From assembly GCA_964057225.1 (NCBI GenBank), contig OZ059895.1:19292688-19356687 (forward strand): a stretch of DNA of 64,000 nucleotides, written 5' to 3'. Both the position numbers and the translations under genes were made by a program. Under the pieces are notes generated by a model, which was given only the letters and a program-made list of their open reading frames with translations, was not told where the DNA came from and ran no database searches. Of the stretch, positions 38,001 to 51,133 are shown one piece after another (the stretch's first letter is position 1; every line of letters starts with the position of its first letter). This stretch comes from Auanema rhodensis (taxonomy: Eukaryota > Nematoda > Chromadorea > Rhabditida > Rhabditidae).

Positions 38001-41000
38001 ATTTGCACATCACGTGTATATATAATTAGCATAAATTAAAGTTCACGTAAATGCCAAAGTCATGGTTACCATGCACCAATATCAATAAAAATTTGTTTTT
38101 AGACTAATATGGACATGAGAAATCTAATTTTGAAAACCGCATCTCTTCATCTTTCACGTGAAGCGAGTTACATACCATGTGCACATCACGTGTATATATA
38201 ATTAGCATAAATTAAAGTTCACGTAAATTTCAAAGTCATGGTTACCATGCACCAATATCAATAAAAATTTGTTTTTAGACTAATATGGACATGGGGAATC
38301 TAATTTTGAAAACCGCATCTTTTTATCTTTCACGGGAAGCGAGTTACATACCATGTGCACAGCACGTGTACAATTAATTAGCATAAATTAAAGTTCACGT
38401 AAATTTCAAAGTCATTGTTACCACGCACCAATATCAATAATGTTATGTTTTTAGACTAATATGGACATGGGGAATCTAATTCTGAAAACCGCATCTCTTT
38501 ATCTTTCACGGGAAGCGAGTTATTACATATCATTTGCACATCACGTGTATATATAATTAGCATAAATTAAAGTTCACGTAAATGCCAAAGTCATGGTTAC
38601 CATGCACCAATATCAATAAAAATTTGTTTTTAGACTAATATGGACATGAGAAATCTAATTTTGAAAACCGCATCTCTTCATCTTTCACGTGAAGCGAGTT
38701 ACATACCACGTGCACATCACGTGTACATTTAATTAGCATAAATTAAAGTTCACGTAAATTTCAAAGTCATGGTTACCATACACCAATATCAATAAAAATT
38801 TGTTTTTAGACTAATATGGACATAGGGAATCTAATTTTGAAAACCGCATCTCTTTATCTTTCACGGGAAGCGAGTTACATACCGTTTGCACATCACGTGT
38901 ATATATAATTAGCATAAATTAAAGTTCACGTAAATTTCAAAGTCATGGTTACCATACACCGATATCAATAATGTTATGGTTTTAGACTAATATGGACATG
39001 GGGAATCTAATTTTGAGAACCGCATCTCTTTATCTTTCACGGGAAGCGAGTTACATACCACGTGCACATCACGTGTATATTTAATTAGCATAAATTAAAG
39101 TTCACGTAAATTTCAAAGTCATGGTTACCATACACCGATATCAATAATGTTATGGTTTTAGACTAATATGGACATGGGGAATCTAATTTTGAAAACCGCA
39201 TCTCTTCATCTTTCACGTGAAGCGAGTTACATACCACGTGCACATCACGTGTACATTTAATTAGCATAAATTAAAGTTCACGTAAATTTCAAAGTCATGG
39301 TTACCATACACCAATATCAATAAAAATTTGTTTTTAGACTAATATGGACATAGGGAATCTAATTTTGAAAACCGCATCTCTTTATCTTTCACGGGAAGCG
39401 AGTTACATACCGTTTGCACATCACGTGTATATATAATTAGCATAAATTAAAGTTCACGTAAATTTCAAAGTCATGGTTACCATGCACCAATATCAATAAA
39501 AGGGAATCTAATTTTGAGAACCGCATCTCTTTATCTTTCACGGGAAGCGAGTTACATACCATGTGCACATCACGTGTACAATAAATTAGCATAAATTAAA
39601 GTTCACGTAAATTTGAAATTCATGGTAACCATACACCGATATCAATAATGTTTTGTTTTTAGACTAATATGGACATGGGGAATCTAATTTTGAAAACCGC
39701 ATCTTTTTATCTTTCACGGGAAGCGAGTTACATACCATGTGCACATCACGTGTATATACATATAATTAGCATGAATTAAAGTTCACGTAAATTTCAAAGT
39801 CATGGTTACCATGCACCAATATCAATAAAAATTTGTTTTTAGACTAATATGGACATGGGGAATCTAATTTTGAAAACCGCATCTTTTTATCTTTCACGGG
39901 AAGCGAGTTACATACCATGTGCACATCACGTGTATATATAATTAGCATAAATTAAAGTTCACGTAAATTTGAAATTCATGGTAACCATACACCGATATCA
40001 ATAATGTTTTGTTTTTAGACTAATATGGACATGGGGAATCTAATTTTGAAAACCGCATCTCTTCATCTTTCACGTGAAGCGAGTTACATACCATGTGCAC
40101 ATCACGTGTATATACATATAATTAGCATGAATTAAAGTTCACGTAAATTTCAAAGTCATGGTTACCATGCACCAATATCAATAAAAATTTGTTTTTAGAC
40201 TAATATGGACATGGGGAATCTAATTTTGAAAACCGCATCTCTTCATCTTTCACGTGAAGCGAGTTACATACCATGTGCACATCACGTGTATATATAATTA
40301 GCATAAATTAAAGTTCACGTAAATTTCAAAGTCATGGTTACCATGCACCAATATCAATAAAAATTTGTTTTTAGACTAATATGGACATGGGGAATCTAAT
40401 TTTGAAAACCGCATCTTTTTATCTTTCACGGGAAGCGAGTTACATACCATGTGCACAGCACGTGTACAATTAATTAGCATAAATTAAAGTTCACGTAAAT
40501 TTCAAAGTCATTGTTACCACGCACCAATATCAATAATGTTATGTTTTTAGACTAATATGGACATGGGGAATCTAATTCTGAAAACCGCATCTCTTTATCT
40601 TTCACGGGAAGCGAGTTATTACATATCATTTGCACATCACGTGTATATATAATTAGCATAAATTAAAGTTCACGTAAATGCCAAAGTCATGGTTACCATG
40701 CACCAATATCAATAAAAATTTGTTTTTAGACTAATATGGACATGAGAAATCTAATTTTGAAAACCGCATCTCTTCATCTTTCACGTGAAGCGAGTTACAT
40801 ACCACGTGCACATCACGTGTACATTTAATTAGCATAAATTAAAGTTCACGTAAATTTCAAAGTCATGGTTACCATACACCAATATCAATAAAAATTTGTT
40901 TTTAGACTAATATGGACATGGGGAATCTAATTTTGAAAACCGCATCTCTTTATCTTTCACGGGAAGCGAGTTACATACCATTTGCACATCACGTGTATAT

Positions 41001-43106
41001 ATAATTAGCATCAATTAAAGTTCACGTAAATTTCAAAGTCATGGTTACCATGCACCAATATCAATAAAAATTTGTTTTTAGACTAATATGGACATGGGGA
41101 ATCTAATTTTGAAAACCGAATCTTTTTATCTTTCACGGGAAGCGAGTTACATACCATTTGCACATCACGTGTATATATAATTAGCATCAATTAAAGTTCA
41201 CGTAAATTTCAAAGTCATGGTTACCATGCACCAATATCAATAAAAATTTGTTTTTAGACTAATATGGACATGGGGAATCTAATTTTGAAAACCGAATCTT
41301 TTTATCTTTCACGGGAAGCGAGTTACATACCATTTGCACATCACGTGTATATATAATTAGCATAAATTAAAGTTCACGTAAATTTCAAAGTCATGGTTAC
41401 CATGCACCAATATCAATAAAAATTTGTTTTTAGACTAATATGGACATGGGGAATCTAATTATGAAAACCGCATATCTTTATCTTTCACGGGAAGCGAGTT
41501 ACATACCATGTGCACATCACGTGTACATTTAATTAGCATAAATTAAAGTTCACGTAAATTTCAAAGTCATGGTTACCATGCACCAATATCAATAAAAATT
41601 TGTTTTTAGACTAATATGGACATGGGGAATCTAATTCTGAAAACCGCATCTCTTTATCTTTCACGGGAAGCGAGTTATTACATACCATTTGCACATCACG
41701 TGTATATATAATTAGCATAAATTAAAGTTCACGTAAATTTCAAAGTCATGGTTACCATGCACCAATATCAATAAAAATTTGTTTTTAGACTAATATGGAC
41801 ATGGGGAATCTAATTTTGAAAACCGCATCTCTTCATCTTTCACGTGAAGCGAGTTACATACCACGTGCACATCACGTGTACATTTAATTAGCATAAATTA
41901 AAGTTCACGTAAATTTCAAAGTCATGGTTACCATACACCAATATCAATAAAAATTTGTTTTTAGACTAATATGGACATAGGGAATCTAATTTTGAAAACC
42001 GCATCTCTTTATCTTTCACGGGAAGCGAGTTACATACCGTTTGCACATCACGTGTATATATAATTAGCATAAATTAAAGTTCACGTAAATTTCAAAGTCA
42101 TGGTTACCATGCACCAATATCAATAAAAGGGAATCTAATTTTGAGAACCGCATCTCTTTATCTTTCACGGGAAGCGAGTTACATACCATGTGCACATCAC
42201 GTGTACAATAAATTAGCATAAATTAAAGTTCACGTAAATTTGAAATTCATGGTAACCATACACCGATATCAATAATGTTTTGTTTTTAGACTAATATGGA
42301 CATGGGGAATCTAATTTTGAAAACCGCATCTTTTTATCTTTCACGGGAAGCGAGTTACATACCATGTGCACATCACGTGTATATACATATAATTAGCATG
42401 AATTAAAGTTCACGTAAATTTCAAAGTCATGGTTACCATGCACCAATATCAATAAAAATTTGTTTTTAGACTAATATGGACATGGGGAATCTAATTTTGA
42501 AAACCGCATCTTTTTATCTTTCACGGGAAGCGAGTTACATACCATGTGCACATCACGTGTATATATAATTAGCATAAATTAAAGTTCACGTAAATTTCAA
42601 AGTCATTGTTACCACGCACCAATATCAATAATGTTATGTTTTTAGACTAATATGGACATGGGGAATCTAATTCTGAAAACCGCATCTCTTTATCTTTCAC
42701 GGGAAGCGAGTTATTACATATCATTTGCACATCACGTGTATATATAATTAGCACAAATTAAAGTTCACGTAAATGCCAAAGTCATGGTTACCATGCACCA
42801 ATATCAATAAAAATTTGTTTTTAGACTAATATGGACATGAGAAATCTAATTTTGAAAACCGCATCTCTTCATCTTTCACGTGAAGCGAGTTACATACCAT
42901 GTGCACATCACGTGTATATACATATAATTAGCATGAATTAAAGTTCACGTAAATTTCAAAGTCATGGTTACCATGCACCAATATCAATAAAAATTTGTTT
43001 TTAGACTAATATGGACATGGGGAATCTAATTTTGAAAACCGCATCTCTTCATCTTTCACGTGAAGCGAGTTACATACCATGTGCACATCACGTGTATATA
43101 TAATTA
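35047..43106 (+). repeat. 8.06-kb super-unit, copy 1
   Basis: The unit returns at 43107. Within it a sub-block of about 1.5 kb (35047 to about 36,520) is repeated at 40301 (offset 5254). It includes m5-like GCACAGCACG, a 179-bp monomer with CATATCATTTG, AAATGCCAAAGTC, two GCATCAATTAAAG heads with ACCGAATC, and AATTATGAAAACCGCATATC. The 149-bp units are at 37341, 39440 and 42067, and 180-bp monomers at 37490, 37670, 39589, 39945 and 42216 among others. The super-unit is therefore itself built from smaller duplications. Confidence 0.82.
35528..35565. promoter_or_regulatory. Triple CACGTG cluster in a satellite monomer
   Basis: CACGTG occurs at 35528-35533, 35549-35554 and 35560-35565, with start spacings of 21 and 11 bp. 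The last is present in nearly all monomers; the middle one appears when the tail reads CCACGTGCAC; the first arises where CACGGGAAG has become CACGTGAAG, which also makes the 10-bp palindrome TTCACGTGAA. The same triple is visible in monomers starting at 36461, 38560, 39088, 40656 and 41715 and in their duplicates. CACGTG is the plant G-box core bound by bHLH and bZIP proteins; whether anything binds here is unknown. Confidence 0.5.
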
Positions 43107-46100
43107 GCATAAATTAAAGTTCACGTAAATTTCAAAGTCATGGTTACCATGCACCAATATCAATAAAAATTTGTTTTTAGACTAATATGGACATGGGGAA
43201 TCTAATTTTGAAAACCGCATCTTTTTATCTTTCACGGGAAGCGAGTTACATACCATGTGCACAGCACGTGTACAATTAATTAGCATAAATTAAAGTTCAC
43301 GTAAATTTCAAAGTCATTGTTACCACGCACCAATATCAATAATGTTATGTTTTTAGACTAATATGGACATGGGGAATCTAATTCTGAAAACCGCATCTCT
43401 TTATCTTTCACGGGAAGCGAGTTATTACATATCATTTGCACATCACGTGTATATATAATTAGCATAAATTAAAGTTCACGTAAAAGCCAAAGTCATGGTT
43501 ACCATGCACCAATATCAATAAAAATTTGTTTTTAGACTAATATGGACATGAGAAATCTAATTTTGAAAACCGCATCTCTTCATCTTTCACGTGAAGCGAG
43601 TTACATACCACGTGCACATCACGTGTACATTTAATTAGCATAAATTAAAGTTCACGTAAATTTCAAAGTCATGGTTACCATACACCAATATCAATAAAAA
43701 TTTGTTTTTAGACTAATATGGACATGGGGAATCTAATTTTGAAAACCGCATCTCTTTATCTTTCACGGGAAGCGAGTTACATACCATTTGCACATCACGT
43801 GTATATATAATTAGCATCAATTAAAGTTCACGTAAATTTCAAAGTCATGGTTACCATGCACCAATATCAATAAAAATTTGTTTTTAGACTAATATGGACA
43901 TGGGGAATCTAATTTTGAAAACCGAATCTTTTTATCTTTCACGGGAAGCGAGTTACATACCATTTGCACATCACGTGTATATATAATTAGCATCAATTAA
44001 AGTTCACGTAAATTTCAAAGTCATGGTTACCATGCACCAATATCAATAAAAATTTGTTTTTAGACTAATATGGACATGGGGAATCTAATTTTGAAAACCG
44101 AATCTTTTTATCTTTCACGGGAAGCGAGTTACATACCATTTGCACATCACGTGTATATATAATTAGCATAAATTAAAGTTCACGTAAATTTCAAAGTCAT
44201 GGTTACCATGCACCAATATCAATAAAAATTTGTTTTTAGACTAATATGGACATGGGGAATCTAATTATGAAAACCGCATATCTTTATCTTTCACGGGAAG
44301 CGAGTTACATACCATGTGCACATCACGTGTACATTTAATTAGCATAAATTAAAGTTCACGTAAATTTCAAAGTCATGGTTACCATGCACCAATATCAATA
44401 AAAATTTGTTTTTAGACTAATATGGACATGGGGAATCTAATTCTGAAAACCGCATCTCTTTATCTTTCACGGGAAGCGAGTTATTACATACCATTTGCAC
44501 ATCACGTGTATATATAATTAGCATAAATTAAAGTTCACGTAAATTTCAAAGTCATGGTTACCATGCACCAATATCAATAAAAATTTGTTTTTAGACTAAT
44601 ATGGACATGAGAAATCTAATTTTGAAAACCGCATCTCTTCATCTTTCACGTGAAGCGAGTTACATACCACGTGCACATCACGTGTACAATTAATTAGCAT
44701 AAATTAAAGTTCACGTAAATTTCAAAGTCATGGTTACCATGCACCAATATCAATAAAAATTTGTTTTTAGACTAATATGGACATGGGGAATCTAATTATG
44801 AAAACCGCATCTCTTTATCTTTCACGGGAAGCGAGTTACATACCATGTGCACATCACGTGTACAATTAATTAGCATAAATTAAAGTTCACGTAAATTTCA
44901 AAGTCATTGTTACCACGCACCAATATCAATAATGTTATGTTTTTAGACTAATATGGACATGGGGAATCTAATTTTGAAAACCGCATCTCTTTATCTTTCA
45001 CGGGAAGCGAGTTACATACCACGTGCACATCACGTGTACATTCAATTAGCATAAATTAAAGTTCACGTAAATTTCAAAGTCATTGTTACCATGCACCAAT
45101 ATCAATAAAAATTTGTTTTTAGACTAATATGGACATAGGGAATCTAATTTTGAAAACCGCATCTCTTTATCTTTCACGGGAAGCGAGTTACATACCGTTT
45201 GCACATCACGTGTATATATAATTAGCATAAATTAAAGTTCACGTAAATTTCAAAGTCATGGTTACCATACACCGATATCAATAATGTTATGGTTTTAGAC
45301 AAATATGGACATGGGGAATCTAATTTTGAAAACCGCATCTCTTTATCTTTCACGGGAAGCGAGTTACATACCATTTGCACATCACGTGTATATATAATTA
45401 GCATAAATTAAAGTTCACGTAAATTTCAAAGTCATGGTTACCATGCACCAATATCAATAAAAGGGAATCTAATTTTGAGAACCGCATCTCTTTATCTTTC
45501 ACGGGAAGCGAGTTACATACCATGTGCACATCACGTGTACAATAAATTAGCATAAATAAAAGTTCACGTAAATTTGAAATTCATGGTAACCATACACCGA
45601 TATCAATAATGTTTTGTTTTTAGACTAATATGGACATGGGGAATCTAATTTTGAAAACCGCATCTTTTTATCTTTCACGGGAAGCGAGTTACATACCATG
45701 TGCACATCACGTGTACAATAAATTAGCATAAATAAAAGTTCACGTAAATTTGAAATTCATGGTAACCATACACCGATATCAATAATGTTTTGTTTTTAGA
45801 CTAATATGGACATGGGGAATCTAATTTTGAAAACCGCATCTTTTTATCTTTCACGGGAAGCGAGTTACATACCATGTGCACATCACGTGTATATACATAT
45901 AATTAGCATGAATTAAAGTTCACGTAAATTTCAAAGTCATGGTTACCATGCACCAATATCAATAAAAATTTGTTTTTAGACTAATATGGACATGGGGAAT
46001 CTAATTTTGAAAACCGCATCTTTTTATCTTTCACGGGAAGCGAGTTACATACCATGTGCACATCACGTGTATATACATATAATTAGCATGAATTAAAGTT

Positions 46101-48180
46101 CACGTAAATTTCAAAGTCATGGTTACCATGCACCAATATCAATAAAAATTTGTTTTTAGACTAATATGGACATGGGGAATCTAATTCTGAAAACCGCATC
46201 TCTTTATCTTTCACGGGAAGCGAGTTATTACATATCATTTGCACATCACGTGTATATATAATTAGCATAAATTAAAGTTCACGTAAATGCCAAAGTCATG
46301 GTTACCATGCACCAATATCAATAAAAATTTGTTTTTAGACTAATATGGACATGAGAAATCTAATTTTGAAAACCGCATCTCTTCATCTTTCACGTGAAGC
46401 GAGTTACATACCATGTGCACATCACGTGTATATATAATTAGCATAAATTAAAGTTCACGTAAATTTCAAAGTCATGGTTACCATGCACCAATATCAATAA
46501 AAATTTGTTTTTAGACTAATATGGACATGGGGAATCTAATTTTGAAAACCGCATCTTTTTATCTTTCACGGGAAGCGAGTTACATACCATGTGCACAGCA
46601 CGTGTACAATTAATTAGCATAAATTAAAGTTCACGTAAATTTCAAAGTCATTGTTACCACGCACCAATATCAATAATGTTATGTTTTTAGACTAATATGG
46701 ACATGGGGAATCTAATTCTGAAAACCGCATCTCTTTATCTTTCACGGGAAGCGAGTTATTACATATCATTTGCACATCACGTGTATATATAATTAGCATA
46801 AATTAAAGTTCACGTAAATGCCAAAGTCATGGTTACCATGCACCAATATCAATAAAAATTTGTTTTTAGACTAATATGGACATGAGAAATCTAATTTTGA
46901 AAACCGCATCTCTTCATCTTTCACGTGAAGCGAGTTACATACCACGTGCACATCACGTGTACATTTAATTAGCATAAATTAAAGTTCACGTAAATTTCAA
47001 AGTCATGGTTACCATACACCAATATCAATAAAAATTTGTTTTTAGACTAATATGGACATAGGGAATCTAATTTTGAAAACCGCATCTCTTTATCTTTCAC
47101 GGGAAGCGAGTTACATACCGTTTGCACATCACGTGTATATATAATTAGCATAAATTAAAGTTCACGTAAATTTCAAAGTCATGGTTACCATACACCGATA
47201 TCAATAATGTTATGGTTTTAGACTAATATGGACATGGGGAATCTAATTTTGAGAACCGCATCTCTTTATCTTTCACGGGAAGCGAGTTACATACCACGTG
47301 CACATCACGTGTATATTTAATTAGCATAAATTAAAGTTCACGTAAATTTCAAAGTCATGGTTACCATACACCGATATCAATAATGTTATGGTTTTAGACT
47401 AATATGGACATGGGGAATCTAATTTTGAAAACCGCATCTCTTCATCTTTCACGTGAAGCGAGTTACATACCACGTGCACATCACGTGTACATTTAATTAG
47501 CATAAATTAAAGTTCACGTAAATTTCAAAGTCATGGTTACCATACACCAATATCAATAAAAATTTGTTTTTAGACTAATATGGACATAGGGAATCTAATT
47601 TTGAAAACCGCATCTCTTTATCTTTCACGGGAAGCGAGTTACATACCGTTTGCACATCACGTGTATATATAATTAGCATAAATTAAAGTTCACGTAAATT
47701 TCAAAGTCATGGTTACCATGCACCAATATCAATAAAAGGGAATCTAATTTTGAGAACCGCATCTCTTTATCTTTCACGGGAAGCGAGTTACATACCATGT
47801 GCACATCACGTGTACAATAAATTAGCATAAATTAAAGTTCACGTAAATTTGAAATTCATGGTAACCATACACCGATATCAATAATGTTTTGTTTTTAGAC
47901 TAATATGGACATGGGGAATCTAATTTTGAAAACCGCATCTTTTTATCTTTCACGGGAAGCGAGTTACATACCATGTGCACATCACGTGTATATACATATA
48001 ATTAGCATGAATTAAAGTTCACGTAAATTTCAAAGTCATGGTTACCATGCACCAATATCAATAAAAATTTGTTTTTAGACTAATATGGACATGGGGAATC
48101 TAATTTTGAAAACCGCATCTTTTTATCTTTCACGGGAAGCGAGTTACATACCATGTGCACATCACGTGTATATATAATTA
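43107..48180 (+). repeat. 8.06-kb super-unit, copy 2 (partial, about 5.07 kb)
   Basis: It matches 35047-37489 at an offset of exactly 8060 (149-bp units 37341 and 45401). It then continues to match 37670-39944 at an offset of 8236, because one extra 176-bp monomer sits at 45550-45725. The match ends at 48181, where copy 1 has GAAATTCATGG and copy 2 has CATTGTTACCACG. Rare shared changes, such as GACAAATATGG near 37238 and 45298, confirm descent. Very few differences are visible over 5 kb, for example TTCAATTAGC near 45041. Confidence 0.87.
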
Positions 48181-51133
48181 GCATAAATTAAAGTTCACGT
48201 AAATTTCAAAGTCATTGTTACCACGCACCAATATCAATAATGTTATGTTTTTAGACTAATATGGACATGGGGAATCTAATTCTGAAAACCGCATCTCTTT
48301 ATCTTTCACGGGAAGCGAGTTATTACATATCATTTGCACATCACGTGTATATATAATTAGCACAAATTAAAGTTCACGTAAATGCCAAAGTCATGGTTAC
48401 CATGCACCAATATCAATAAAAATTTGTTTTTAGACTAATATGGACATGAGAAATCTAATTTTGAAAACCGCATCTCTTCATCTTTCACGTGAAGCGAGTT
48501 ACATACCATGTGCACATCACGTGTATATACATATAATTAGCATGAATTAAAGTTCACGTAAATTTCAAAGTCATGGTTACCATGCACCAATATCAATAAA
48601 AATTTGTTTTTAGACTAATATGGACATGGGGAATCTAATTTTGAAAACCGCATCTTTTTATCTTTCACGGGAAGCGAGTTACATACCATGTGCACATCAC
48701 GTGTATATATAATTAGCATAAATTAAAGTTCACGTAAATTTCAAAGTCATTGTTACCACGCACCAATATCAATAATGTTATGTTTTTAGACTAATATGGA
48801 CATGGGGAATCTAATTCTGAAAACCGCATCTCTTTATCTTTCACGGGAAGCGAGTTATTACATATCATTTGCACATCACGTGTATATATAATTAGCATAA
48901 ATTAAAGTTCACGTAAATGCCAAAGTCATGGTTACCATGCACCAATATCAATAAAAATTTGTTTTTAGACTAATATGGACATGAGAAATCTAATTTTGAA
49001 AACCGCATCTCTTCATCTTTCACGTGAAGCGAGTTACATACCATGTGCACATCACGTGTATATATAATTAGCATAAATTAAAGTTCACGTAAATTTCAAA
49101 GTCATGGTTACCATGCACCAATATCAATAAAAATTTGTTTTTAGACTAATATGGACATGGGGAATCTAATTTTGAAAACCGCATCTTTTTATCTTTCACG
49201 GGAAGCGAGTTACATACCATGTGCACAGCACGTGTACAATTAATTAGCATAAATTAAAGTTCACGTAAATTTCAAAGTCATTGTTACCACGCACCAATAT
49301 CAATAATGTTATGTTTTTAGACTAATATGGACATGGGGAATCTAATTCTGAAAACCGCATCTCTTTATCTTTCACGGGAAGCGAGTTATTACATATCATT
49401 TGCACATCACGTGTATATATAATTAGCATAAATTAAAGTTCACGTAAATGCCAAAGTCATGGTTACCATGCACCAATATCAATAAAAATTTGTTTTTAGA
49501 CTAATATGGACATGAGAAATCTAATTTTGAAAACCGCATCTCTTCATCTTTCACGTGAAGCGAGTTACATACCACGTGCACATCACGTGTACATTTAATT
49601 AGCATAAATTAAAGTTCACGTAAATTTCAAAGTCATGGTTACCATACACCAATATCAATAAAAATTTGTTTTTAGACTAATATGGACATAGGGAATCTAA
49701 TTTTGAAAACCGCATCTCTTTATCTTTCACGGGAAGCGAGTTACATACCGTTTGCACATCACGTGTATATATAATTAGCATAAATTAAAGTTCACGTAAA
49801 TTTCAAAGTCATGGTTACCATACACCGATATCAATAATGTTATGGTTTTAGACTAATATGGACATGGGGAATCTAATTTTGAGAACCGCATCTCTTTATC
49901 TTTCACGGGAAGCGAGTTACATACCATTTGCACATCACGTGTATATATAATTAGCATAAATTAAAGTTCACGTAAATTTCAAAGTCATGGTTACCATGCA
50001 CCAATATCAATAAAAGGGAATCTAATTTTGAGAACCGCATCTCTTTATCTTTCACGGGAAGCGAGTTACATACCATGTGCACATCACGTGTACAATAAAT
50101 TAGCATAAATTAAAGTTCACGTAAATTTGAAATTCATGGTAACCATACACCGATATCAATAATGTTTTGTTTTTAGACTAATATGGACATAGGGAATCTA
50201 ATTTTGAAAACCGCATCTCTTTATCTTTCACGGGAAGCGAGTTACATACCGTTTGCACATCACGTGTATATATAATTAGCATAAATTAAAGTTCACGTAA
50301 ATTTCAAAGTCATGGTTACCATACACCGATATCAATAATGTTATGGTTTTAGACTAATATGGACATGGGGAATCTAATTTTGAGAACCGCATCTCTTTAT
50401 CTTTCACGGGAAGCGAGTTACATACCATTTGCACATCACGTGTATATATAATTAGCATAAATTAAAGTTCACGTAAATTTCAAAGTCATGGTTACCATGC
50501 ACCAATATCAATAAAAGGGAATCTAATTTTGAGAACCGCATCTCTTTATCTTTCACGGGAAGCGAGTTACATACCATGTGCACATCACGTGTACAATAAA
50601 TTAGCATAAATTAAAGTTCACGTAAATTTGAAATTCATGGTAACCATACACCGATATCAATAATGTTTTGTTTTTAGACTAATATGGACATGGGGAATCT
50701 AATTTTGAAAACCGCATCTTTTTATCTTTCACGGGAAGCGAGTTACATACCATGTGCACAGCACGTGTACAATTAATTAGCATAAATTAAAGTTCACGTA
50801 AATTTCAAAGTCATGGTTAACATGCACCAATATCGATAAAAATTTGTTTTAAGACTAATATGGACATGAGAAATCTAATTTTGAAAACCGCATCTCTTTA
50901 TCTTTCACGGGAAGCGAGTTATTACATATCATTTGCACATCACGTGTATATATAATTAGCACAAATTAAAGTTCACGTAAATGCAAAGTCATGGTTACCA
51001 TGCACCAATATCAATAAAAATTTGTTTTTAGACTAATATGGACATGAGAAATCTAATTTTGAAAACCGCATCTTTTTATCTTTCACGGGAAGCGAGTTAC
51101 ATACCATGTGCACAGCACGTGTACAATTAATTA
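48181..51133 (+). repeat. Recombined block with 501-bp tandem duplication
   Basis: It holds GCACAAATTAAAG (48360) and CTTCATC/CACGTGAAG monomers. The 501-bp unit (176 + 149 + 176) is present at 49778-50278 and starts again at 50279, giving 149-bp units at 49954 and 50455. The joining monomer 50103-50278 is chimeric: a GAAATTCATGGTAACC front and a CATAGGG/CCGTTTGCAC tail. Around 50.8 kb, GGTTAACATGC, ATATCGATAAAA and TTTTAAGAC mark a variant that becomes common near 55.5-61.6 kb. The monomer at 50959 is 175 bp (AAATGCAAAG). Confidence 0.82.
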
